Positions 17,031 to 25,046 of a stretch of 48,615 nt of DNA are shown here, one piece after another (within the stretch, counting starts at the first letter, position 1; the number at the start of each line of letters is the position of its first letter). Source of the DNA: Paracoccaceae bacterium (lineage in GTDB: Bacteria; Pseudomonadota; Alphaproteobacteria; Rhodobacterales; Rhodobacteraceae); assembly GCA_012270125.1 (NCBI GenBank), contig JAAXIY010000070.1:56872-105486 (forward strand). The letters are read 5' to 3'. The notes beneath the pieces are model-generated. The model was not told the origin of the DNA. It was given only the letters and a program-made list of their open reading frames with translations, and made no database searches. The translations under genes and the position numbers were made by a program.

Positions 17031-17444
17031 CTAGTTAGTCTTCCTGTTTGGAGTGAAGGGTAAAGGTGTTACAGGGATGCCATCATCTATAAGCGACTTG
17101 GCTTCGTCTGCTTTAGCTTCACCATAGATTGGCCTTTCGGGCAGATCCCCAAGGTACATTGCTCTGGCTTCTTTTGCAAAATTGGCTCCAACATAATCAG
17201 AATTTTGTTCAACGTGCTTTTTCAGTTCTGCTATTGCCTTTTCTGCAGCATTCTTTCTTTTCTTTACATTTATCTTCTGATTTTTATTTACTCTAGGAGC
17301 CATTATGGCTTTCTCAACGTTTGAGCTACCACAGACCGAGCAAACGACCATTTTAGCAGATTTCAGTTTTTCAAACGCAGAGCTAGATTGAAACCAGCTA
17401 TCAAAGGTATGTTCCTTTTCACATTTTAATGTGTATTGGATCAT
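17031..17444 (-). CDS. DUF1178 family protein
   Basis: Small conserved alphaproteobacterial and betaproteobacterial protein of unknown function. It begins MIQYTLKCEKEHTFDSWFQSS and carries two pairs of ligand-type residues, a CEKEH motif near residue 8 and CSVCGSSNVEKAIMAPRV, which suggest a zinc ribbon. The middle is lysine-rich with possible coiled-coil character, followed by YVGANFAKEARAMYLGD, the conserved family core. I placed the start at 17444 because the product then begins like its family and AGGAA lies upstream; the longest ORF would add nine atypical residues. The gene stands between lysC and the TRAP operon (divergent). Confidence 0.85.
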   Translation of the reverse strand: MIQYTLKCEKEHTFDSWFQSSSAFEKLKSAKMVVCSVCGSSNVEKAIMAPRVNKNQKINVKKRKNAAEKAIAELKKHVEQNSDYVGANFAKEARAMYLGDLPERPIYGEAKADEAKSLIDDGIPVTPLPFTPNRKTN

Positions 17445-17635
17445 TTTTTCAAAAATTCCTAAATTTATCAAACACCTGATGGAGCCTATCTAGATATATA
17501 TCAGATTTGCACGACTATTTTGTTACCTAAAGCCTCTGGTAAAATAAATAGGTAATTTATGAAGAATTTCAATCAGTATGAAAGACATAAAACTACTTTA
17601 TAGATAAATAAAACGAATTTTTATTACGTTTTCGC

Positions 17636-17663
17636 TTGCCGCTAGCATTTTTTAAGCTAAATA
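17636..17663 (+). promoter_or_regulatory. Possible TRAP operon promoter
   Basis: TTGCCG (17636-17641) and TAAATA (17658-17663) are spaced by 16 bases, which would start transcription near 17670. The -10 match is poor, so this is tentative. The rest of the 277-base gap from 17445 shows no gene. Confidence 0.3.
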
Positions 17664-17675
17664 CAGCGCACCTGT

Positions 17676-17693
17676 ATTCGATAGGAATCGAAT
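17676..17693. promoter_or_regulatory. Inverted repeat upstream of the TRAP operon
   Basis: ATTCGAT (17676-17682) and ATCGAAT (17687-17693) form a perfect 7-base inverted repeat around AGGA. It sits just downstream of the candidate start point and 28 bases before the solute-binding protein gene. Symmetry, size and position fit an operator for a dimeric repressor (for example GntR or LacI type), although a small leader hairpin is also possible. Confidence 0.45.
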
Positions 17694-17721
17694 TATAATT
17701 TTAACGACTGGGAGACATTTT

Positions 17722-18804
17722 ATGGAACGTCGTAATTTTCTTAGAGGTGCTGCGTTAGCGGGAACCGGCGCTGCCCTCGCAACACCTGCTGTGTCTGGTG
17801 GACATGGCACTGTATTAACAATGGTGCAATCATGGCCTCGCGGTTTTGCTGTTCTTGATGACGCTGCGCGCTACTTTGCTGACATGGTTTCACAAATGTC
17901 AGAGGGATCTTTGACAATCGACAGAAAAGCTCCAGGAGAGCTTGTTGGTGCTTTGGAAGTGTTTGACGCTGTGACTTCAGGTCAAGCCGATATGTACCAC
18001 TCAGCAGACTATTATTTTATCGGTCAGCATCCTGCATTAGCTTATTTCACAGCGGTACCTTTTGGCGGAACTGCTCAGGAAGTGACTAACTGGTATTATC
18101 ATGGTGGTGGAGAGCAGATCCATGATGAAATCGGTCAAATCTTTAACTTTAAAGGTCTACTTGCTGGAAATTCAGGTGGTCAGTCTGGCGGTTGGTTCCG
18201 TAAAGAAATGACTTCGCCCGACGACTTTAACGGTTTGAAGTATCGTATGCCTGGCCTAGGCGGTAAAGTTTTGGGTAAACTTGGCGCATCTGTGCAAAAC
18301 ATTCCAGGTGGCGAGTTATACCAAGCTCTATCTTCAGGCGCTCTAGACGGTCTTGAGTGGGTTGGTCCTGCAGCGGATGAAAGAGCAGGCTTCTACGAAG
18401 TTGCAAAAGTATACTACACAGCGGGTTTTCACGAGCCTGGCTCAGCGCTTGCTGCAAACATCAATTTGGATAAGTGGAACACTTTGTCAGATACGCACAA
18501 AGCTATTTTGCGATATGCGTCTATGGCGACCACACTGTATCAGTTAGCTGAAACTTTTTCTGCGAATGGTGCAGCTCTTCAAAGAATGCAGGCGCAAGGC
18601 GTTAAAGCTGTTCAGTTCTCAGATGAAATCTGGGACGCATTTGGTGCAGCTTCTGCTGAAGTTATGAACGAAAATATGGATGACGAGTTGTTCAGAACAA
18701 CCCGTGCGAGTTTTGAAGCTTCACTAGCAGACTCTGCAGCGTGGATTAGTAAGTCGGACGGTTATTACGTGCAACAACGTGTTCGCGTTCTAGGCGGATC
18801 ATAA
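17722..18804 (+). CDS. dctP: TRAP transporter solute-binding protein (DctP family)
   Basis: Periplasmic receptor that captures an organic anion and delivers it to a TRAP membrane complex. The N-terminus MERRNFLRGAALAGTGAALA is a twin-arginine-type signal (R3-R4) with cleavage expected near residue 26, so export is probably by Tat. The mature part has the DctP fold with KYRMPGLGGKVLGKLGASVQ, including the conserved arginine that binds carboxylates, and GALDGLEWVGPAAD. It most resembles the TakP-like group that binds 2-oxoacids, but the ligand is not certain. GGGAGA precedes the ATG. A strong hairpin follows the stop before dctQ, which probably stabilises this cistron. Confidence 0.9.
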   Translation: MERRNFLRGAALAGTGAALATPAVSGGHGTVLTMVQSWPRGFAVLDDAARYFADMVSQMSEGSLTIDRKAPGELVGALEVFDAVTSGQADMYHSADYYFIGQHPALAYFTAVPFGGTAQEVTNWYYHGGGEQIHDEIGQIFNFKGLLAGNSGGQSGGWFRKEMTSPDDFNGLKYRMPGLGGKVLGKLGASVQNIPGGELYQALSSGALDGLEWVGPAADERAGFYEVAKVYYTAGFHEPGSALAANINLDKWNTLSDTHKAILRYASMATTLYQLAETFSANGAALQRMQAQGVKAVQFSDEIWDAFGAASAEVMNENMDDELFRTTRASFEASLADSAAWISKSDGYYVQQRVRVLGGS

Positions 18805-18815
18805 GAAAAATAATT

Positions 18816-18838
18816 CCTGGGGTCGAATAGACCCCAGG
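18816..18838 (+). terminator. Intercistronic hairpin between dctP and dctQ
   Basis: CCTGGGGTC (18816-18824) and GACCCCAGG (18830-18838) form a perfect 9-bp stem with a GAATA loop. It lies 11 bases after the dctP stop and 22 bases before the dctQ start. No T-run follows, so it should mainly protect the dctP message end from 3' decay or cause partial attenuation, giving more receptor than membrane subunits. Confidence 0.7.
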
Positions 18839-18860
18839 ACTTCCAATTCAGAGTTTTTCT

Positions 18861-19796
18861 ATGGAAAATGAGCAAACATTAAGTGTAGCTACCACTGTTG
18901 CAGCTATTTACGACGGTGTTATTTGGTTTTTCCAAAACCTTTTATTTGCCTTTTACAATATTGGATATGCAGCTTTAAATCCGGGCCTCTGGCTGGACTG
19001 GAGCGAAAAAAAGTCAATTATGAGGTTTGTTTATTACGGTGGGTCTGTTGAGTTTTTTTTCGCCGTATTACTAGTTATATTAGTTTTATTCTTTATCGGT
19101 GTTTTAAGACCGTCCTTCATGTGGGGACAAATTAGAGTTCTTGAGGGTTTTGCAAATACCGTAGGGCGCTTTTTTGCTTGGGCCGGCCTCATAATGGTTT
19201 TGCAGCAAGTATTAATCGTTGTAATGCAGCGTATATTTACTAGACCCGACATTGTTCTTAGTTTTGGAGTCCCTCTAAGCTATGACATTAGTTGGTATGC
19301 TGAAGAGTTGAAGCTTTATAATGCGTTGGTCGTTAGCCTTTGTGCCACTTATACATTTGTTCAAGGTGGGCATGTTCGCGTAGATTTGTTTTACGCCGGT
19401 GCGAAATTTCGGACAAAAAAAATCGTCGATATGTTTGGTTCAATAGTGTTTATGCTTCCAATGGCAGTAATTATTTGGATGTATGGTTGGTACTTTTTAT
19501 GGCGACATCTAATTGTGCCCAAACCTTCTGCATCAGATGCTTTAGACAGACTACTAGCTAAATCAAGAGTTTTAAAATGGAATGTTGAGACAATTGGTTT
19601 TTCACCCAACGGGTTCACTGGATACTTTATTTTCAAGATCTTGCTAGTCGCGTTTGCGGGAATGGTATTTATTCACGCAGTGGCCTTTTTTATGAGGTCT
19701 TTTCAGGAACTTCGAGAAGGTCAAGCGAGCGAAAACAAATACAGAGATCTCGATGAACTTCCAGATTTAACTGAAGTTGCAAAAACCAATAATTAG
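18861..19796 (+). CDS. dctQ: TRAP transporter small membrane subunit (DctQ family)
   Basis: Small integral membrane subunit of the TRAP complex. DctQ proteins usually have four transmembrane helices in about 170-200 residues; this one has 311, with an extended N-terminus that contributes an extra hydrophobic stretch (about residues 15-40) and a loop before the core. Hydrophobic segments are visible around residues 65-85, 100-120, 155-170, 190-210 and 260-280. The core shows VSLCATYTFVQGGHVRVDLFY, where the H-V-R-V-D pattern is typical of DctQ. The tail after about residue 285 is charged and cytoplasmic. dctM starts 12 bases after its stop, consistent with one operon. Confidence 0.85.
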   Translation: MENEQTLSVATTVAAIYDGVIWFFQNLLFAFYNIGYAALNPGLWLDWSEKKSIMRFVYYGGSVEFFFAVLLVILVLFFIGVLRPSFMWGQIRVLEGFANTVGRFFAWAGLIMVLQQVLIVVMQRIFTRPDIVLSFGVPLSYDISWYAEELKLYNALVVSLCATYTFVQGGHVRVDLFYAGAKFRTKKIVDMFGSIVFMLPMAVIIWMYGWYFLWRHLIVPKPSASDALDRLLAKSRVLKWNVETIGFSPNGFTGYFIFKILLVAFAGMVFIHAVAFFMRSFQELREGQASENKYRDLDELPDLTEVAKTNN

Positions 19797-19807
19797 GAAA
19801 TGTAGTT

Positions 19808-22165
19808 ATGTTGTTTGGTCTTGATGGCGTAGAAATTGGTTTAATAATCGTATTCGTATGCCTTTTTGGAGGCATACTTTCTGGGTTTCCAGTTGCATTT
19901 GCCATCGGTGGCGCTGGCGTTGTTGCTTTTGGTATTATAGCCGTTTTGGACAGCGCTGGTATATTAGTCCATCAAGCTATCGATACGACGTCCCAGATGT
20001 ATAGGGAGTTATTGGCTTCGGGAGTGAAGGCTGACCAAATCTCTACTTTTCGGTATCCAGACTTGCCAAGAATTATTGAACCGCTGTTTAAAGGCGGCTG
20101 GGAAACTGCCTTAGAAAGGACTATTTCATTCATTGTAAATCGGATCAATGAACGAGTTTTAGCGGGACAGTCCATTGAAGTTCTTCTTGCAGTTTTGATG
20201 TTCGTTTTGATGGGCATCACTTTAGAAAGATCGAAGATAGCAAACGACTTACTTACCACGATGGCGAGAGTTTTTGGACCTCTGCCTGGTGGCCTGGCTG
20301 TTTCTGTTGTAGTTGTGGGCGCTTTTTTAGCAGCATCAACGGGTATCGTTGGTGCCACGGTGGTTACAATGGGTTTGTTGTCCCTGCCTACAATGCTTAG
20401 GAATGGATATTCGCCTGAGCTTTCTACTGGTGTGATAGCTGCCTCCGGGACGTTAGGTCAAATTATACCACCGTCAATTGTGATCGTTCTATTGGGGACG
20501 CTAACTGGTGATTTATATTCTGCCGCTCAGGAAGCGAGGGCACAGAGCATGGGTTGTACAGATGCTCTAACCTATCTTGGAAAGCCAGCTGTTGTTTCTG
20601 TTGGTTCTTTATTCCAAGCAGCTCTCCTTCCAGGTATAATGCTTGCTCTTTTATATGCAATATACGCATTTGGATACGCTTTATTAAATCCTTCAAAAGC
20701 TCCTGCCGTCGCTGGCGAGGTTATGGATACCAAAACGGGCACAGCCCAACAGTCGCTGACTTGGTTTGTTTATGTGCCTGTGGGAATTATTGGTGCATCA
20801 ATTTTGTTAAACATGGGGGGCTTAGCAGGTAGTCAATCTATTTATGTTGAATCCTACTCAGATATCGGTCAGGAGGCGAGTTTAAGGACAAACGTTTCCG
20901 AAGAATGTCAGCAATCCATGATCGAGCTTCATGGACAGGAAGCTTGGGATAAAGCGGTTGCGCAGCAACAAGCTATTGATGCGTCAGGTGGTGTTGCAGA
21001 AAGTGAGAAACGTTCTGATGAGGAGATAGCTGCTTTAGTTGCTGAGAAAATTGCATCTGCTCCTCCTATTGGTACCGGTATACTTGTGCTTTTCGTATTA
21101 TCGGGAGTTGTCCTATCTTTTGCGAAAGGTGTTGCACCTAACTTGGATCAGAGAGTTTTGCTCATTGGTGGTCTAGGAACAGCACTTTTATTAGTCTCTG
21201 ATATTTTACTTATTCAACCTGATGCTTCAGCTTCATTGACGTGGGCACTTTTAGCCGTACCTGTAGTTTTAATTCTCTACTCTTCTAAGACCGCGGTTTC
21301 ACGACTTGCAGATAATGAACTTTTGAGAGTGGTTTTTCCTCCTCTTGTACTTATCGTTGCAGTGTTAGGGTCTATCCTTGGTGGAATTACTAACCCCACA
21401 CCTGCGGCTGCTCTTGGCGCTGCCGGAGCAATCATGCTGGCAGCATATCGAAAGCTAAAAGAAACGGACCGGTCGGGAAAATTTATAATTAATGCCACAT
21501 TCGCTTTGATTATTATGTTGCTTGTTGGGATTAATTTTGATTTGCGGATCAACACTGAACAAGTGTCCCTAGAAAGCTGGGTAGCGTTTTTCGTTGCCTA
21601 TGGCGCGTATTTAACCGCAATAATTGGTCTAATCTATGCCTGTTGGGTTTTGTATGCCGCAGGTGTCATGACGTCAGTCGTTCAAGAGACCAGTAAGGTG
21701 ACAACAATGGTATTTGCGATCTTAATTGGTTCGCAGTTACTAAACTTAGTTGTGATTTCGTTTGGTGGTGAACATTACATCCAGCAATTCCTTCGCTCTT
21801 TCGATAGCGAAGTGACAGTATTCTTAATAGTGATGCTCGTTTTATTTATTTTAGGATTTGTTTTAGACTTTCTTGAGATTATTTACATTGTGATACCAAT
21901 TGTTGGGCCAGTAATATATGGTGGAACTTTTGATCCTCTTTGGGTCACCATTATGGTTGCGATTAATCTTCAAACATCTTTTCTAACCCCACCTTTTGGG
22001 TTTGCATTGTTTTATTTAAGGGGTGTTGCGCCAAAATCTGTCACGACTGGGCATATTTATAGAGGAGTTATTCCATTTGTTTTAATTCAAATTATTGGAC
22101 TAACCATGCTCTACTTTGCTCCTTCTATCGTGACGATTGTTCCTCAACTGCTCGGTGGAAACTAG
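19808..22165 (+). CDS. dctM: TRAP transporter large membrane subunit, oversized (DctM family)
   Basis: Large transport subunit driving Na+- or H+-coupled uptake. The conserved DctM core is split: ASTGIVGATVVTMGLLSLPT and SGTLGQIIPPSIVIVLLG in the first half, and LGFVLDFLEIIYIVIPIVGP plus NLQTSFLTPPFGFALFYLRG in the second. DctM is usually about 430 residues; this protein has 785. The extra length consists of an insert near residues 55-115 and a larger one near residues 290-520, which holds a hydrophilic domain (around the EEIAALVAEKIAS segment) and additional hydrophobic segments. AGGA precedes the ATG. No frameshift is apparent, so the long form appears real. Substrate unknown. Confidence 0.88.
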   Translation: MLFGLDGVEIGLIIVFVCLFGGILSGFPVAFAIGGAGVVAFGIIAVLDSAGILVHQAIDTTSQMYRELLASGVKADQISTFRYPDLPRIIEPLFKGGWETALERTISFIVNRINERVLAGQSIEVLLAVLMFVLMGITLERSKIANDLLTTMARVFGPLPGGLAVSVVVVGAFLAASTGIVGATVVTMGLLSLPTMLRNGYSPELSTGVIAASGTLGQIIPPSIVIVLLGTLTGDLYSAAQEARAQSMGCTDALTYLGKPAVVSVGSLFQAALLPGIMLALLYAIYAFGYALLNPSKAPAVAGEVMDTKTGTAQQSLTWFVYVPVGIIGASILLNMGGLAGSQSIYVESYSDIGQEASLRTNVSEECQQSMIELHGQEAWDKAVAQQQAIDASGGVAESEKRSDEEIAALVAEKIASAPPIGTGILVLFVLSGVVLSFAKGVAPNLDQRVLLIGGLGTALLLVSDILLIQPDASASLTWALLAVPVVLILYSSKTAVSRLADNELLRVVFPPLVLIVAVLGSILGGITNPTPAAALGAAGAIMLAAYRKLKETDRSGKFIINATFALIIMLLVGINFDLRINTEQVSLESWVAFFVAYGAYLTAIIGLIYACWVLYAAGVMTSVVQETSKVTTMVFAILIGSQLLNLVVISFGGEHYIQQFLRSFDSEVTVFLIVMLVLFILGFVLDFLEIIYIVIPIVGPVIYGGTFDPLWVTIMVAINLQTSFLTPPFGFALFYLRGVAPKSVTTGHIYRGVIPFVLIQIIGLTMLYFAPSIVTIVPQLLGGN

Positions 22166-22220
22166 AATAAAGTTCACCCATTGATAGTTTTAAGGGTATT
22201 AAGCCTTAGAATCTTTGCAA

Positions 22221-22240
22221 ATATTAGCTTATATTAGCCT
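22221..22240 (+). repeat. 10-bp tandem direct repeat before the racemase gene
   Basis: ATATTAGCTT (22221-22230) is followed immediately by ATATTAGCCT (22231-22240), differing at one base. The one-helical-turn period is what a response-regulator-type dimer would bind head to tail. It lies 40 bases upstream of the chosen start of the next gene. The match may be chance in AT-rich DNA. Confidence 0.3.
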
Positions 22241-22280
22241 TATAACTTAGTTGATAGTTTTTTTGGGTGGGAAGACGGCA

Positions 22281-23351
22281 ATGCTTTTGGGCGTTAAAAT
22301 CATTGAGTTTGAAGGTTTAGGACCAGCCCCTTTTGCAGGACGCATGCTAGCAGAGCTTGGTGCAGATGTTCTTGTAATAAAAAATGCCGGTCAAAAAGAA
22401 AAAACGCCCAAAAATAGTTTATTAAATGCTGGAAAAAAATCAGTATTCCTAAATCTGAAATATGATAATGATTATTCTATTGCTTTGGACCTGATAAAAA
22501 ATAGTGCTGCTATCATTGAGGGTTTCCGTCCTGGAGTAATGGAACGTTTAAAACTTTCTCCTGATGATCTAAAAAAAATCAATAAAAAATTGATCTATGG
22601 GCGGATGACTGGTTGGGGTCAAAGTGGTCCTCGTTCTAAGCAGGCTGGTCATGATCTTAACTATATTGGTTTAAGTGGTGCTCTTCATTACGCTTCACAA
22701 GCAGGTAATATACCGCAAACCCCACCGACATTATTAGGTGATATCGGAGGAGGCGCTCTTTATTTGGTCATTGGAATTTTATCTGGGCTCTTGCGCGTAA
22801 AAGAAACAGGTGAAGGCAGTGTAGTTGATGCAGCTATTGTTGACGGTTCAGCTCATTTGATGAATCTTTGGATGTCTATGCAGGAAACTGGTTCAGTTGA
22901 AATGAAAAGAGGACAAAGTTTGTTAGATGGGCCTCACTGGTCGCGCTGTTACATTTGTTCTGATGGAAAATATATTTCTGTTCAATGTTTGGAGCCTAAA
23001 TTTTATTCCATATTTCTGGAAACCTTAGGGATTAATAAGGATCCTTTATTCCAATCACAGCATGAAAAAGATCAATGGAGAGCACAAACTGATTATTTAA
23101 GTAAGATATTCAAAAAAAAGCCTCTGGCTTACTGGGTTAATCGTTTTTCTGATTTAGACGCGTGTGTTGCACCGATTTTAGATCCAGAAGAAGCTGAAAG
23201 TGATCCTCACATGAAATCAAGAAAAATTTGGGCTAGAGAAAACGGATATTTAATGGCCTCTCCAGCTCCGCGGTTTGATAACAACAAGCCCAAGACACTA
23301 CAACCTGAAGCAATCGTTGATAAAAAAGATATTGTTTCTACTTGGACCTGA
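22281..23351 (+). CDS. Alpha-methylacyl-CoA racemase
   Basis: CoA-transferase family III protein that most likely interconverts (R)- and (S)-2-methylacyl-CoA, needed before beta-oxidation of branched acids. The segment RMTGWGQSGPRSKQAGHDLN, then LLGDIGGGALYLVIG, places His124 and Asp154 where the mycobacterial racemase has His126 and Asp156, and VDAAIVDGSAHLM follows. These fit racemase better than formyl- or succinyl-CoA transferases of the same fold. ATG 22281 is preferred to the in-frame TTG at 22251 because GGGAAG precedes it and the product then starts directly with the family N-terminus (LLGVKIIEFEGLGPAPFAG). A nitroreductase starts 12 bases after the stop. Confidence 0.88.
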   Translation: MLLGVKIIEFEGLGPAPFAGRMLAELGADVLVIKNAGQKEKTPKNSLLNAGKKSVFLNLKYDNDYSIALDLIKNSAAIIEGFRPGVMERLKLSPDDLKKINKKLIYGRMTGWGQSGPRSKQAGHDLNYIGLSGALHYASQAGNIPQTPPTLLGDIGGGALYLVIGILSGLLRVKETGEGSVVDAAIVDGSAHLMNLWMSMQETGSVEMKRGQSLLDGPHWSRCYICSDGKYISVQCLEPKFYSIFLETLGINKDPLFQSQHEKDQWRAQTDYLSKIFKKKPLAYWVNRFSDLDACVAPILDPEEAESDPHMKSRKIWARENGYLMASPAPRFDNNKPKTLQPEAIVDKKDIVSTWT

Positions 23352-23363
23352 AAGAAAATCATT

Positions 23364-24035
23364 ATGTCACCAAAGCTCAAAAACCTTAACGAACTAATGG
23401 ACAATCGCTTTTCCTGTCGTGGATTTTTAAAGAAAGAAGTTGAACAAAAATTTATTGAGCAAATAGTTCAGGTCGCTCAAAAAGTCCCATCTTGGTGTAA
23501 CTCGCAACCATGGGAAGTAACTTTGCTCCGGCCAGAGACAAGAAGGTTACTTTGTGAAAAGTTGAGTTTATCATCCGATCAAGCTTTTGAAACTCCTGAC
23601 ATCGATTTCCCTAAGCGTTATGCCGGTGTTTACAAAACCCGTCGATCTATTTGTGGGTGGCAGTTGTATAATGCCGTTGGCGTTGAAAAGGGTGATAGAA
23701 AAGGTGCAAGCCAACAAATGGCAAAAAACTATGAATTTTTTGGGGCTCCCCACGTTGCTGTAATAACAACACCAAAAGACCTAGGAGCTTATGGAGTTTT
23801 AGACTGTGGAGCTTTCATCACTGCCTTTACTTTGGCAGCTGCTGCACTTGGGGTATCATCAATACCACAAGCAGCGATTGCTGGTCGCGCACCTATTGTT
23901 CGAGAAGTCTTGAACATTGGAGAAGATCGGGATGTCTTATGTGCCATTTCATTCGGTTTTGCTGATACAGATCACCCGGCAAATAGCTTTAGGACTGAAA
24001 GGGCTGATTTAGCTGAATTTGTAGAATGGGTATAA
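23364..24035 (+). CDS. Nitroreductase family FMN-dependent oxidoreductase
   Basis: Soluble flavoprotein of the NfsB/FRase fold using NAD(P)H. The FMN phosphate-binding NRFSCRGFL motif is near residue 14, VPSWCNSQPWEV near residue 40, and a late ALGVSSIPQAAIAG segment and CAISFGFAD complete the usual pattern. The 223 residues are typical. The substrate cannot be told from sequence: members reduce nitroarenes, quinones, enones or flavins. It follows the racemase by 12 bases on the same strand and probably shares its transcript, so a role in processing an unusual acyl or enone compound is possible. Confidence 0.85.
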   Translation: MSPKLKNLNELMDNRFSCRGFLKKEVEQKFIEQIVQVAQKVPSWCNSQPWEVTLLRPETRRLLCEKLSLSSDQAFETPDIDFPKRYAGVYKTRRSICGWQLYNAVGVEKGDRKGASQQMAKNYEFFGAPHVAVITTPKDLGAYGVLDCGAFITAFTLAAAALGVSSIPQAAIAGRAPIVREVLNIGEDRDVLCAISFGFADTDHPANSFRTERADLAEFVEWV

Positions 24036-24075
24036 AATTGCTCATTTTTCAACGTTAGTTTTTCTTAGAATGTAG

Positions 24076-24732
24076 ATGGATTTAACCAAACCAATTGATA
24101 TTTACTGTGAACGGCTGGACAGCAGTATATGGGCCGAACCAATAAACGCGGTTACCAATTTTGCTTTCGTTTTAGCCGCTATCATTATGTGGTTTAGATG
24201 TAAAAATTTAGTTGAGGGCAAGGTGTTAGCCGTTCTGTTGTTCTCAATTGGTTATGGATCTTTTCTGTTTCATACTTTTGCGCAAACCTGGGCTGCCATA
24301 TTGGACGTTACATCAATTCTTATTTTCATATTAGCGTATATCTTTGTAGCAAATCACAGGTTCTTGGTTTGGTCAAAATTGGCTAGTATTATTGGCGTAA
24401 TATTATTTTTTCCTTATCAGTTTCTGCTGGTAAGTATGTTATCAAATTTCCAACTTTTTGGTTCTTCTGTACAATATATTCCCATTGCAATTTTGATATT
24501 TATTTACGCGGCGCTTTTGCGTAAATCTGAACAAAATTTATCTGATGGATTATTTATCGGTGCGACTATTCTCTGTGTATCTATTTTTTTTAGAACTATT
24601 GATGAGCCAATATGCCAAGTGGTTTCGACGGGAACTCATTTTGTTTGGCATATATTGAACGCTGTAATGTTAGCGTGGATGATTGAAGTTTTAAGAAGAC
24701 ATATGCTTGCGGGTCACTTGATAGGGCGTTAA
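24076..24732 (+). CDS. Ceramidase-like (CREST superfamily) membrane protein
   Basis: Polytopic membrane protein of 218 residues with about seven hydrophobic segments. The conserved polar residues of the alkaline ceramidase / CREST fold are recognisable: SIGYGSFLFHTFAQTWAAILD supplies the Ser, His and Asp after the second helix, and GTHFVWHILNA near the C-terminus supplies the two further His ligands of a membrane metal site. The opening DIYCERLDSSIWAEPINAVTN matches bacterial members of the family. Their substrate is not established; a hydrolase acting on a lipid amide is the family-level guess. No strong Shine-Dalgarno is visible. gatC follows 26 bases later on the same strand. Confidence 0.7.
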   Translation: MDLTKPIDIYCERLDSSIWAEPINAVTNFAFVLAAIIMWFRCKNLVEGKVLAVLLFSIGYGSFLFHTFAQTWAAILDVTSILIFILAYIFVANHRFLVWSKLASIIGVILFFPYQFLLVSMLSNFQLFGSSVQYIPIAILIFIYAALLRKSEQNLSDGLFIGATILCVSIFFRTIDEPICQVVSTGTHFVWHILNAVMLAWMIEVLRRHMLAGHLIGR

Positions 24733-24758
24733 ACGGGTTTAGGAAATGGAGTGTTGAT

Positions 24759-25046
24759 ATGTCAATTGATGCAAATACTGCAGCCAAGGTTGCGAAACTT
24801 GCCCGCATTGAGGTTGAAAATCAGGATTTAACAGCTCTGGCGAAAGAGTTTAATGACATCTTGGGTTTCATTGAACAATTGAACGAAGTTGACGTTAGTG
24901 GTGTGGAGCCAATGACATCTGTGACACCACAAAAGCTAATTAGACGCAGTGACAATATTACGGATGGAGATAGGCAGGCTTCCGTTTTGAAAAACGCGCC
25001 TTTGTCCAGAGAAGGGTTTTATGCTGTTCCAAAGGTTGTAGAATAA
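24759..25046 (+). CDS. gatC: Asp/Glu-tRNA amidotransferase subunit C
   Basis: Small subunit of GatCAB, which converts Glu-tRNA-Gln and Asp-tRNA-Asn to the amidated forms; GatC wraps around GatA and stabilises it. It begins [19 protein letters not shown] and has the [12 protein letters not shown] loop and a C-terminal [12 protein letters not shown], all characteristic of the family. At 95 residues it is full length. GGAG precedes the ATG by 7 bases. Its stop overlaps the gatA start by one base (TAATG), so the two are translationally coupled. gatB is not in this window. Confidence 0.95.
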   Translation: MSIDANTAAKVAKLARIEVENQDLTALAKEFNDILGFIEQLNEVDVSGVEPMTSVTPQKLIRRSDNITDGDRQASVLKNAPLSREGFYAVPKVVE

